A program made the position numbers and the translations under genes. The notes under the pieces are model-generated. The model ran no database searches and was not told the origin of the DNA. It saw nothing but the letters and a program-made list of their open reading frames with translations. A DNA stretch of 64,000 nt from Bradyrhizobium sp. 199 (lineage in GTDB: Bacteria; Pseudomonadota; Alphaproteobacteria; Rhizobiales; Xanthobacteraceae): NCBI RefSeq assembly GCF_023073355.1, contig NZ_JADPJI010000005.1:496001-560000 (forward strand), read 5' to 3'. The first letter of the stretch is position 1, and each line of letters opens with the position of its first letter. Shown piece by piece: positions 35,891-43,615 of this stretch.

Positions 35891-37393
35891 ATGGGGGGAG
35901 CTGACGCGCGGATTGTCCGCAACACCGCGCTGCTGATTCTCGCGCTGGTGGCCCTGCGGCTGGTCGCGGCCGCGTTCACGCCTGTTACCTTCGACGAAGC
36001 CTATTACTGGATGTGGTCGAAGAATCTGGCGGGCGGTTACTACGATCATCCGCCGATGGTCGCCTATGTCATCCGTGCCGGCACCATGATCGCCGGCGAC
36101 ACCGAGCTCGGCGTCCGCCTGGTCTCGATCTTGCTGGCGCTGCCGATGAGCTATGCGGTCTATCGCTCCGCCGCGATCCTGTTCGGCGGCGCGCGGGTGG
36201 CCGCGGCCAGCGCCATCCTGCTCAACGTGACCATGATGGCCTCGGTCGGCACGCTGATCGTGACGCCCGATGCGCCGCTGCTGGTCGCCTCCAGCTTCGT
36301 GCTGTTCTTCCTCGCCAAGGTGCTGGAGACCGGCCGCGGTGCCTGGTGGCTCGCAGTCGGCGCGGCCGTCGGCGTGGCGCTGCTGTCGAAATACACCGCG
36401 ATGTTCTTTGGGCTGGCGATCCTGATCTGGCTCGCTGCCGTCCCGAAACTACGGCGCTGGTTTCTCTCGCCGTGGCCCTATCTCGGTGGCCTCGTTGCGC
36501 TCGCGCTGTTCGCCCCGGTGATCCTCTGGAATGCGGACCATCAATGGGTCTCCTTCGCAAAGCAGCTCGGCCGCGCGAAGATCGAGGACTTTCGCCCGGT
36601 CTTTATCGCCGAGTTGATCCCGACCCAGATCGCCTTCGCAACCCCGCTCGTGTTCATTCTCGGGGCGATGGGCCTGCACGCGCTGACCTGGCGGCGCGCC
36701 GGCGCGCTGGCCTCGCGCGTGCTGATCGAGACGATGTTCTGGACCATCGTCGCCTATTTCGTCTGGCATTCGCTGCATGCCCGCGTCGAGGCCAACTGGT
36801 TTGCGCCGGTCTATCCACCCTTCGTCATCGCGGCGGCCGCCGCCGCCAACCTCGTGCAGTGGAAACCGCGTGCGCGGCGCCTGGTGGATTTCTGCCTGCG
36901 CTGGGCCGCGCCGGTCGGCATCGTGATGTTTGCCGCGCTGATTGTGCAGGCCAACACCGGCTGGCTCTCCGGATATCGCCGCGATGCCACCGTGCGCAGC
37001 GTCGGGGTCGGCTGGCGCGAGCTTGCCGCGGGAATCGAAGCCGTCCGCGCGCATCATGGCGCGACCTGCGTGCTCGCGCAGGACTACGGCACCACGGGCT
37101 GGCTCGCCTTCCACTTGCCGCGCGGCACCTGCGTGGTGCAGCAGAACCAGCGCATCCGCTGGGTCAACATGGGCGAGCCGGATCCAAAGCTGCTTGCGGG
37201 CAAGCTGCTCTATGTCGACGAGCTGCGCCCGGAGGGGCATCCTGTCCTCAACGACCTCTTTGCCAAGGTTACGCAGGTTGCGCAATTGCAGCGCAAGCGC
37301 GGGCCACTCGTGGTCGAGACCTACGGCATCGAGCTGCTGGAAGGCGCCAAGGGCGACGTACTGGACCGCTCACCGCCGCCGGAAGCGCGCTAA
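35891..37393 (+). CDS. GT39/ArnT-like membrane glycosyltransferase
   Basis: A 500-residue polytopic protein of the PMT_2/ArnT group: about ten membrane helices and the first periplasmic loop FDEAYYWMWSKNLAGGYYDHPPMVAYVIR with the conserved acidic residues needed for catalysis. These enzymes move a sugar from a polyprenyl phosphate to lipid A, a protein or a glycan in the periplasm. Gene pairing with the GT2-GtrA fusion supports this. Acceptor unknown. The stop codon TAA is also the first three bases of a family-2 repeat. Confidence 0.9.
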   Translation: MGGADARIVRNTALLILALVALRLVAAAFTPVTFDEAYYWMWSKNLAGGYYDHPPMVAYVIRAGTMIAGDTELGVRLVSILLALPMSYAVYRSAAILFGGARVAAASAILLNVTMMASVGTLIVTPDAPLLVASSFVLFFLAKVLETGRGAWWLAVGAAVGVALLSKYTAMFFGLAILIWLAAVPKLRRWFLSPWPYLGGLVALALFAPVILWNADHQWVSFAKQLGRAKIEDFRPVFIAELIPTQIAFATPLVFILGAMGLHALTWRRAGALASRVLIETMFWTIVAYFVWHSLHARVEANWFAPVYPPFVIAAAAAANLVQWKPRARRLVDFCLRWAAPVGIVMFAALIVQANTGWLSGYRRDATVRSVGVGWRELAAGIEAVRAHHGATCVLAQDYGTTGWLAFHLPRGTCVVQQNQRIRWVNMGEPDPKLLAGKLLYVDELRPEGHPVLNDLFAKVTQVAQLQRKRGPLVVETYGIELLEGAKGDVLDRSPPPEAR

Positions 37394-37496
37394 AGCATGA
37401 TCCGGAAAAGTGCGCAGCGGTTTTCCGAAAAAGATCATGCTTGGACAACAAACCTAAAGCGCGATGGCGATTCATCCTAATCGCATCGCGCTTTAG
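37391..37496. repeat. Intergenic repeat, family 2, copy 2
   Basis: Second copy of the element at 32124, starting TAAAGCATGATCCGGAAAAG and ending TCGCATCGCGCTTTAG. Again the first three bases form the stop codon of the upstream gene. It separates the GT39 gene from the convergent cyclase gene at 37502. Confidence 0.9.
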
Positions 37497-37501
37497 CCGC
37501 C

Positions 37502-39388
37502 TCAGTCGATCATTTCGGCCCTGGCTGCTGCCTGGTCCGGCCGGTCCTGGTCGCGCCAGAACCACACGGTCACGATGCCTGAGCGGCCGCGGACCTGGGC
37601 GAGCAGGGGGCCTGACAGAACGCCGTCGGGTGCCACGTGGAAGTCGGCCGCATCGAGCAACGGGTCGCTCAGCGCGAGCCGCGCGCCATTCTGAACGGCG
37701 ACCTCCATCAGCCGGCTCGCGACGTTGACGGTGTCGCCTGTCGCCGTGATGTGCTGGTGACTTTCGCCGAGGCGGGAGGCGACGATCTCGCCGAAATGCG
37801 CGCCGATCTTGAAGCTGAGCCGATCGCCGATTGCTGATGGCAGCGAGGCAATCCAGCGGTCGACGCCGCGATGCAGGTCGATCGAACATTTCAGCGCGCG
37901 TGCCGCATCATCGGGCATCGCGCCTGGCAGTCCGAACAGGATCATGGCGCCATCACCAAGAAAGCCGGTGATCGTGCCGCCGCAAGCGACCGCGGTCTTG
38001 TCGATCAGCGCGTGAAATGTCTTCAGGATCTCCTGGACCGCGTCCGGATCGGTCCGTTCGCTCAGGGCCGTGAAGCCGGAGAGATCGATGAACACCACGG
38101 CGGCGTTTTGCCGGACGGGCTTTGACAGAAAATCCGGATCGCGCGCCAACCATTCCTGCACCGCAGGCGCCTGGAACCTGGCGAGCGAATTGCTCTTTGC
38201 AGCGAGATATTGCGTGCGGCGGCCCCCGGCCCACAGCTGGACACCGGCGAAGATCGCAAGCGGGGGCACCGCGGCGGCAAGCGTGGTTGCTGCATTCAGC
38301 CAGATGCCATGCGTGAACGCGAACGTATTGAGTCCGGCCCAGGCGATCATCACCGCCGCCGCCGCCATGATGCCGAGCGCGCTGCGCCGCCAGGCCAGCA
38401 ATCCCACCAGCAACATCGGCAGCAGGATCGCAGCAAGCGCGTCCGCGATACGAACCCTGCGGTCGCGCACGACGCCATCGCCGGCAACGAGATGCGTGAT
38501 CGCAGTCGCGACCACCTCGACACCGGGCATCAGGGAATCGAACGGTGTCGGATAGAAATCGCCGCCGCCGGCAACGGAGGCGCCGATCACGACGATCCGG
38601 TTCTCGATCACGGCGCGATCGAGTGTGCCGTCGAAGATGCTCTGCGCACTGACGGTGCGGATGGTGCGTCGCGGACCATAATAGGTGATCGGCAGCGCGA
38701 AATCGGTGTCGGTCGGCACGGCGCGGTCGCCGAGCATGAGATGATCCGGCGCGATCGTCAGCGGCTTGTCGAGCGCGCGGCTGGCGACGCGCAAGGGGAA
38801 CGACAGCTCGACCTTGTCGTGCGTCCGGAACAGCATCGGCACCGAGAGAGGTGAGCCCGACTGCCCCGTCGCGACGTTGACGACGCCGACCTCGGCGTGG
38901 TCGGCAAACGCCGGCAATGGCAGCAAGAAGCGTTCTGCCTGCGGCAGTACGGCGAGGGGGCCCTGGCTGCTGGCGTCGACGGTCTCGCTGGCGCTGGGAA
39001 AGATCGCCGCGGCGGCGAGCACCATGGGGCCGGTGGCGAGCGTGTTTGCCAGCGTGGCATCCCCGATCGCGGCGCTGCGGTCGACCAGCAGCAGGTCGAT
39101 CGCGACGACCTTCGGCTTGAACTGCACGATGGTATCGACGACACGGGCGAGGTCCGCGCGCGGCAACGGATAGCTGCCGCCGCGCTTCACCACAGTATCG
39201 TCGATCGCGACTATGGTGACGAGATCAGGCGGACGCTGCACGCCGCGGACCTGGGTCCGCCAATCGGTCAGCGTCGCTTCGAGGCCGTCGAGAAAGCGCA
39301 GATGGCCGCCTGCGTGCGCGGCATAGATGCCCGCGCCCCACAGCGCGGTGAGGACGAGGGCCACCAGGATCTGAACGCGTCTAGTCAC
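37502..39388 (-). CDS. CHASE2-domain class III nucleotide cyclase
   Basis: A 628-residue membrane protein. An N-terminal helix leads into a large periplasmic CHASE2 sensor domain (VTIVAIDDTVVKRGGSYPLPR, KVVAIDLLLVDRSA), then three membrane helices, then a cyclase domain with metal aspartates (VVFIDLSGFT, FLGDGAMILFG) and the Asn/Arg pair (TATGDTVNVASRLME). The Lys that usually precedes the second Asp motif is Gly here (TITGFLGDG), so purine specificity may be altered. Starts at GTG 39388 and TTG 39400 are both possible. The FecR gene upstream is its usual partner. Confidence 0.88.
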   Translation of the reverse strand: MTRRVQILVALVLTALWGAGIYAAHAGGHLRFLDGLEATLTDWRTQVRGVQRPPDLVTIVAIDDTVVKRGGSYPLPRADLARVVDTIVQFKPKVVAIDLLLVDRSAAIGDATLANTLATGPMVLAAAAIFPSASETVDASSQGPLAVLPQAERFLLPLPAFADHAEVGVVNVATGQSGSPLSVPMLFRTHDKVELSFPLRVASRALDKPLTIAPDHLMLGDRAVPTDTDFALPITYYGPRRTIRTVSAQSIFDGTLDRAVIENRIVVIGASVAGGGDFYPTPFDSLMPGVEVVATAITHLVAGDGVVRDRRVRIADALAAILLPMLLVGLLAWRRSALGIMAAAAVMIAWAGLNTFAFTHGIWLNAATTLAAAVPPLAIFAGVQLWAGGRRTQYLAAKSNSLARFQAPAVQEWLARDPDFLSKPVRQNAAVVFIDLSGFTALSERTDPDAVQEILKTFHALIDKTAVACGGTITGFLGDGAMILFGLPGAMPDDAARALKCSIDLHRGVDRWIASLPSAIGDRLSFKIGAHFGEIVASRLGESHQHITATGDTVNVASRLMEVAVQNGARLALSDPLLDAADFHVAPDGVLSGPLLAQVRGRSGIVTVWFWRDQDRPDQAAARAEMID

Positions 39389-39409
39389 TACGTACTGCAA
39401 TCTTCTTTG

Positions 39410-39507
39410 TTCTAAGTTCTGTCGACCAAGCCTTGTCGTGCAAGCCTTATCGTCTAAGTTTTAGCGTCCAAGTCTTATCGACCAAGTCTTATCGACCAAG
39501 TCTTGCC
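39410..39507. repeat. Tandem repeat, seven 14-base units
   Basis: Seven consecutive 14-base units with consensus GACCAAGTCTTATC on the plus strand (units at 39410, 39424, 39438, 39452, 39466, 39480 and 39494). The middle units diverge more than the last two, which are nearly identical. The array lies between the FecR gene and the CHASE2-cyclase gene and covers the last codons and stop of the FecR gene. Confidence 0.85.
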
Positions 39508-40028
39508 ATCAGCGCGTCGACGCGCGGTTGGCCCCATGTCTTGACGGTCAACGGGCCGGTCGCTTCGACGTCGACGCCTTCGCCGGGGCCTAGAACGACG
39601 CCGCGCCCGCGGGTCCTGCGGCTGACGCCGACACGGCCGTCAGCGACGAAGACGGATGTCTTGGTCTCAGCGACATCGACGGCCCATCTGGTGCCGCGCA
39701 CCGCGGCAATCGCCTGCGGGGTCAGCACCTTGAAGGGATTGCCGCCGGGCTTCCTGGGCACCTCGATCAGCAGCGCTTTGCTGCTCAATTCCACGGAGTC
39801 TATATGTCCGTCGCGGTTGGCGTCCTTAAGTTCAAATCTGGCGCCGTTTTCTGCAACGATTGTGATGCCGTTGTCGCAGCGCCAAATCTGTGTGCTCGCG
39901 GTGGAAACCGACGCTGTGCAACCGGCATTGACAGGCTGCGCGGCCGCATATCCCGTCAATAAAGACAACCAGGCCAGGGCGTAACATCCGGCGTGCGCGA
40001 ACCTTCTCAAGCCAGCCTCCGTTTGCAT
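39489..40028 (-). CDS. FecR-domain secreted protein
   Basis: A 179-residue protein with a signal peptide (CYALAWLSLLTGYAAA, cut near AQP). The C-terminal part is a FecR-type domain: VLTPQAIAAVRGTRWAVDV, TSVFVADGRVGVSR, GVVLGPGEGVDV. It carries an acidic loop DANRDGHIDSVEL resembling an EF-hand loop. FecR-like proteins next to CHASE2 cyclases are a recurring pair, suggesting that this periplasmic protein feeds a signal to the cyclase. The ATG at 40028 and GTG at 40037 are both possible starts. The stop falls within the tandem repeat. Confidence 0.82.
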   Translation of the reverse strand: MQTEAGLRRFAHAGCYALAWLSLLTGYAAAQPVNAGCTASVSTASTQIWRCDNGITIVAENGARFELKDANRDGHIDSVELSSKALLIEVPRKPGGNPFKVLTPQAIAAVRGTRWAVDVAETKTSVFVADGRVGVSRRTRGRGVVLGPGEGVDVEATGPLTVKTWGQPRVDALMARLGR

Positions 40029-40052
40029 GCGCGGCACAGTTCAAAGCGATAT

Positions 40053-40070
40053 TGATACGGTACCGTATCA
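40053..40070. promoter_or_regulatory. Perfect 18-bp palindrome upstream of the FecR gene
   Basis: TGATACGGTACCGTATCA is a perfect palindrome 25 bases upstream of the FecR-gene start. It has the size and symmetry of a TetR-family operator, but no regulator gene is adjacent. It may regulate the FecR/CHASE2-cyclase pair or a transcript toward the DUF2778 gene. Confidence 0.6.
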
Positions 40071-40294
40071 CACGCAGAGGCTGCCGAAAAGCGCCGCTCT
40101 ACGAGTTATTTCCTTCGCATAGCCTTTTCCAGAGCGGCGCGATCAACTTTCAGTCAGGGACCGTGGCACCTGAGTGCCGCGCGGCGCGAGATGATGGGCA
40201 TGCGCGGCCACCGCGAGCGGCCATGATGCCAGCCTCGCGCAATGCTCCCCCGTCATCGTGCGGGCATTAAAGACCACGAAAAGGACTTGGTTGG

Positions 40295-40360
40295 ATGCGC
40301 TTAGAGAGGCGGCCGGAGACGTCCGCTAATGCGCCGATCCGGCCGAGAATTTATGGTTAA
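40295..40360 (+). other. Possible leader peptide or short ORF before terminator
   Basis: A 21-codon frame begins ATGCGCTTAGAG, with AAAGGA about nine bases upstream, and stops at 40360, twelve bases before a terminator-like hairpin. The product would be basic (MRLERRPE...). It could be a chance frame, a leader peptide for the DUF2778 gene, or part of a small RNA. The rest of the 530-base region 40038-40567 holds only the palindrome and terminator listed separately. Confidence 0.25.
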
Positions 40361-40372
40361 CAGACGCGCCTA

Positions 40373-40396
40373 AGTCCGTAGCTTTGCGGACTTTTT
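40373..40396 (+). terminator. Orphan Rho-independent terminator
   Basis: AGTCCG / CGGACT stem with an 8-base loop followed directly by TTTTT. It points along the plus strand within the region between two divergent genes, so it cannot end either of them. It could end a small RNA or act as an attenuator before the DUF2778 gene. Confidence 0.6.
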
Positions 40397-40567
40397 CTCA
40401 GAATGAGACAGCGTCGACGAGCTGCCCTACATCCGCCCGAACTTAATCCGCATTTAACTAAAAGTCGCCTTAATGACGCTCCGCCCCTCTGCGAGATGCT
40501 GTTCCCGGATCGTGACCAGCGGCACTTTGAAGGGGGACCGAGTGACACCGTCCTGGACGCAAGGCGA

Positions 40568-41725
40568 ATGAGTAAGAGTATCGCTACGCAGAGTAACGCG
40601 GCACGGAAGTCCAAGAATTCTCTTCGGAAGTCTTCCCGGAAAATGACCAGGACCAATTGGCTTGGCGCCGCGGCGATCGGCTGCGTCGTGATGGGCGCCG
40701 GCTGGACCATCTACAACAACGTGCTCGGCGCCAGCGTCTATCCGACGGTCGGCAGCATTGGCTACGATGAGCCGGTGATCAAGCGTGCACCCAAGGTCGC
40801 GCTGCGCGAGGTCGGCGACGCCATCAAGGAAACTTTTGCGCTCCTGCCTGACCGGTTGCAGGTCGCCACGCCGATTTCGCGCGAGATGTTCAACGAACGC
40901 TTTGCCGCGGCGGCGACGCAGGGCGTGACCTCGAATGCGGCCAGCGCCGCGCCAGCGATCCAGGTTGCGGTCGCCAAGGACGCGCCGAAGCAGAGCGTGA
41001 TCGCGAAGGTCGCGGAAGCGCTGAAGCCGTCGGCACCGACCAAAACCAGTGACAAGACAACGGACAAGGCCAAGCGCGCTCCGGATGCCCAGATGCAGCT
41101 TGCCTCGGCCGATCCGGCCCAGATCGTGCCGGCACCCGAGGCGAAGCCGAAGTCGATTGCCGACCGCGCCAAGGCGGCGGTGATGTCGATCACGGGCCCT
41201 CGTCCCTCGATGGTCGAAAAACTCTGGGGCAAGCGCGAGCCGTCCGGCGGGCTGCTCGCTTATGCCTCGGCCGATGCCAGCATCACTGCGTCCATCGCGC
41301 CGAAGGAGCAGAATCCGATGCTGGGCGGCGCGCCGCCCTATGAGCGCGATACCGCGGTCTACGACATCACTGCCAAGACGGTGTATCTGCCCGACGGCAC
41401 CAAGCTCGAGGCGCATTCCGGCCTCGGCTCCAATCTCGACGATCCGCGCTCCCAGCGCACCCGCATGCGCGGCGTGACACCGCCGCACATCTACACGCTG
41501 AAGCCGCGCGAGGCGCTGTTCCACGGCGTGCCCGCGCTGCGCCTGACCCCGATCGGCGGCGAGAGCGCGATCTACGGCCGCGACGGCCTGCTCGCCCACA
41601 CCTTCATGCTCGGGCCGAACGGCGATTCCAACGGCTGCGTGTCGTTCAAGGACTATTACGCGTTCCTCGATGCCTACCGCAACAAGGGCATCCGCAAGCT
41701 CGCGGTGCTGGCGCGCGTGGAGTGA
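40568..41725 (+). CDS. DUF2778 (Tlde1-like) protein with membrane anchor
   Basis: A 385-residue protein with a basic N-terminus, one membrane helix (LGAAAIGCVVMGAGWTIYNNV), a long Ala/Lys/Pro-rich linker, and a C-terminal DUF2778 domain. The domain includes EAHSGLGSNLDDPRS, HTFMLGPNGDSNGCVSF with a His and Cys resembling an L,D-transpeptidase active site. Related Tlde1 domains act on peptidoglycan. The protein would sit in the inner membrane with its domain in the periplasm. Start at 40568 follows AAGGCG; the upstream part of the frame is not protein-like. A terminator follows at 41749. Confidence 0.82.
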   Translation: MSKSIATQSNAARKSKNSLRKSSRKMTRTNWLGAAAIGCVVMGAGWTIYNNVLGASVYPTVGSIGYDEPVIKRAPKVALREVGDAIKETFALLPDRLQVATPISREMFNERFAAAATQGVTSNAASAAPAIQVAVAKDAPKQSVIAKVAEALKPSAPTKTSDKTTDKAKRAPDAQMQLASADPAQIVPAPEAKPKSIADRAKAAVMSITGPRPSMVEKLWGKREPSGGLLAYASADASITASIAPKEQNPMLGGAPPYERDTAVYDITAKTVYLPDGTKLEAHSGLGSNLDDPRSQRTRMRGVTPPHIYTLKPREALFHGVPALRLTPIGGESAIYGRDGLLAHTFMLGPNGDSNGCVSFKDYYAFLDAYRNKGIRKLAVLARVE

Positions 41726-41748
41726 TCTGGGCTCATTCGCGATGATGC

Positions 41749-41780
41749 AAAAGGGCCGCTTGCTGCGGCCCTTTTCCTTT
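41749..41780. terminator. Bidirectional terminator between DUF2778 gene and SDR gene
   Basis: An 11-bp perfect stem AAAAGGGCCGC/GCGGCCCTTTT with a 5-base loop, flanked by T-rich sequence on the plus side (CCTTTTCG) and A-rich on the minus. It lies between convergent genes and can end both transcripts. Confidence 0.85.
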
Positions 41781-41800
41781 TCGTGTGCCGCGGACCTGTC

Positions 41801-42622
41801 TCAGCCTGGCCAGCACTGTCCGCCGCCGTCGATCCGCAGCACCTGGCCGGAGACGAACGCGCCCATGGGACCTGCGAAGAACTCGACGACGCGTGCGACC
41901 TCGTCCACGGTGGCGATACGGTCGAGCGTGCCGGTCTCGACCATCCTGTCAGGGTCCACCGCGCGCGTGCCGAGGAAGCGGCCGGTGCGGGTATCGCCGG
42001 GCGCGATGCAGTTGACGGCGATGTCGTAGGGGCGCAGCTGGTCGGCGAGGCATCGCGTGTAATGCGTCACGCCGGCCTTCGAGACCGCATAGATCGAGCC
42101 GTTGGTGCGTCCCTTGAAAGCAGCGACCGAGCCAAGCGTGACGATGCGGCCGCGCCGGCGTTCCATCATTCCCTTGGCGGCCGCCTGGCAGGTCAGGATG
42201 GTCGAGAGCAGATTGCGCTCCAGCACCGCGCGCACGTCGGCCTCCTTGATGTGGACCGCGTCGTTCGGATCGGGTTTGCCGCCCCCGGCCGCGATGTCGC
42301 CGCCGGCATTGTGCACGAGGATGTCGATCGGGCCTAGCGCGGCTTCAGTCTCGGCAATCACGCGCGCGATGTCCTCGCCCTTGGTGAGATCGCCGAGCAC
42401 ACGCTGGCTGCGGACGCCGAATTGCCGGTCGATCTCGGCGGCCACCGCGGTCAGCGTCGTGCCTTCGCCATATTCCGCCGGCCCGTTCTCGCGCATGCCG
42501 TGGATGGCGACGTCGGCGCCGAGCTCTGCAAGCTTCTCCGCGAAGGCGCGTCCGAGGCCGCGGCCAGCGCCGGTCACCAGCGCCACTTGGCCTGCCAATA
42601 CTTTCCCGTCATGTGCTGCCAT
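41801..42622 (-). CDS. SDR family oxidoreductase
   Basis: A 273-residue short-chain dehydrogenase with cofactor motif TGAGRGLG, HNAGG, the catalytic Ser in LGSVAAFKG and Y-x3-K in SIYAVSKAG, and a C-terminal DGGGQCWPG. It probably oxidises or reduces a hydroxy/keto group with NAD(P). The start at MAAHDGK follows AGGAGAAGATC. It lies 22 bases downstream of the RpiR regulator and is probably co-transcribed with it, linking it to the divergent ABC importer and aldehyde dehydrogenase. Confidence 0.9.
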   Translation of the reverse strand: MAAHDGKVLAGQVALVTGAGRGLGRAFAEKLAELGADVAIHGMRENGPAEYGEGTTLTAVAAEIDRQFGVRSQRVLGDLTKGEDIARVIAETEAALGPIDILVHNAGGDIAAGGGKPDPNDAVHIKEADVRAVLERNLLSTILTCQAAAKGMMERRRGRIVTLGSVAAFKGRTNGSIYAVSKAGVTHYTRCLADQLRPYDIAVNCIAPGDTRTGRFLGTRAVDPDRMVETGTLDRIATVDEVARVVEFFAGPMGAFVSGQVLRIDGGGQCWPG

Positions 42623-42644
42623 GATCTTCTCCTGTTGTGAAACC

Positions 42645-43478
42645 CTAATCGGCCGCGAGGTCGAGGCCGATCGCCATCGCCTGCACGAGACACATCGGTG
42701 CGACCAGCGTGCGCAGCGCCGGCTCCGGCATGTCCTGGATCTCGAACACAACATGCGCGCCTTCGACAATCGGGCTCAACAGGCTGTCGGTGATGGAGAT
42801 GGTGGGGACGCCGCGCGCGACCAGTTCGGGAAACAGCCGTGCCGTGTCGGGATAGTAGTTCCGGAAGCTGATCGCGACCAGTGCGTCCTCCACGGTTGCG
42901 GCATGCGACTGCTCGTGGATGCTGCCACCGGTGCCGTCGAGCAGGACGACGCGCCGTCCGAGCTTGCGCAGCACATAGGCGAGGTGGGTCGCAACCGGAA
43001 ACGAGCCGCCAAGGCCGAGCAGATAGATGTCGCGCGCTTTCGCAAGGATGCCGGTTGCGGCGTCGAGCTCGCGCGCATGCACGGACTGGCTCAGCGCGAC
43101 CAGCGAGGATTGCGCTTCCGAGACGAAGCGCGACAGCACCGCGGCCGGCCGGCGCCCGAGCACCGATTTCTCCTCGCTCTTCATGCGGGCGAGCCGCGCC
43201 TTGTAGCTCGGCGCGACGCCGGCAACGAGGCGTGAGCGGAACACCTGCTGCATTTCCGTGAAGCCACCGAATCCGAGCGCGTGGGCGAAGCGAACGATCG
43301 CCGACGGCGGCACGCCCGAACGCTGCGCCACCTCCGCCACAGTTCCGAGCGCGACGTCCGTCGGGTGATCGAGCACGAACTCCGCGATCTGCTGCAACCG
43401 GCCGGACAGCGCCCGGTGCCGCTGCGCAATCGCGCCGCGCAGCTCGTCGTAGCTCATCGCGCCTTCTGACTTGTTCAT
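42645..43478 (-). CDS. MurR/RpiR family transcriptional regulator
   Basis: A 277-residue regulator: N-terminal HTH_6 domain (RLQQIAEFVLDHPTDVALGTVAEVAQRSGVPPSAIVRFAHALGFGGFTEMQ) and C-terminal SIS sugar-isomerase domain (DIYLLGLGGSFPVATHLAYVLRKLG, DALVAISFRNYYPDT). RpiR proteins usually sense phosphosugars, though some respond to other compounds. It is divergent from the importer genes, and the intergenic region carries an ATTCCA/TGGAAT inverted repeat, the likely operator. Confidence 0.92.
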   Translation of the reverse strand: MNKSEGAMSYDELRGAIAQRHRALSGRLQQIAEFVLDHPTDVALGTVAEVAQRSGVPPSAIVRFAHALGFGGFTEMQQVFRSRLVAGVAPSYKARLARMKSEEKSVLGRRPAAVLSRFVSEAQSSLVALSQSVHARELDAATGILAKARDIYLLGLGGSFPVATHLAYVLRKLGRRVVLLDGTGGSIHEQSHAATVEDALVAISFRNYYPDTARLFPELVARGVPTISITDSLLSPIVEGAHVVFEIQDMPEPALRTLVAPMCLVQAMAIGLDLAAD

Positions 43479-43534
43479 TGCCTCGATTCTCTCCGGATCG
43501 GTCGCTGTTTAACGGCATTTCGCGGTTTGGACCA

Positions 43535-43571
43535 AATATTCCACTTTACATAACAAATGGAATGAATATTC
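43535..43571. promoter_or_regulatory. Putative RpiR operator
   Basis: Inverted repeat ATTCCA (43538-43543) and TGGAAT (43558-43563) with a 14-base spacer, flanked by further AAATATT and GAATATTC half sites, in an A/T-rich patch between the RpiR gene and the binding-protein gene. RpiR-type operators often contain GGAAT/ATTCC arms. Confidence 0.6.
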
Positions 43572-43615
43572 TAATCCCACAAAAAAGCAAAAGATTTCGA
43601 AAACGGGAGGAAACG

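Noticed and set aside
39410..39507. Possible CRISPR array
   Set aside because: The units are only 14 bases, directly adjacent with no spacers, and no cas genes are present.
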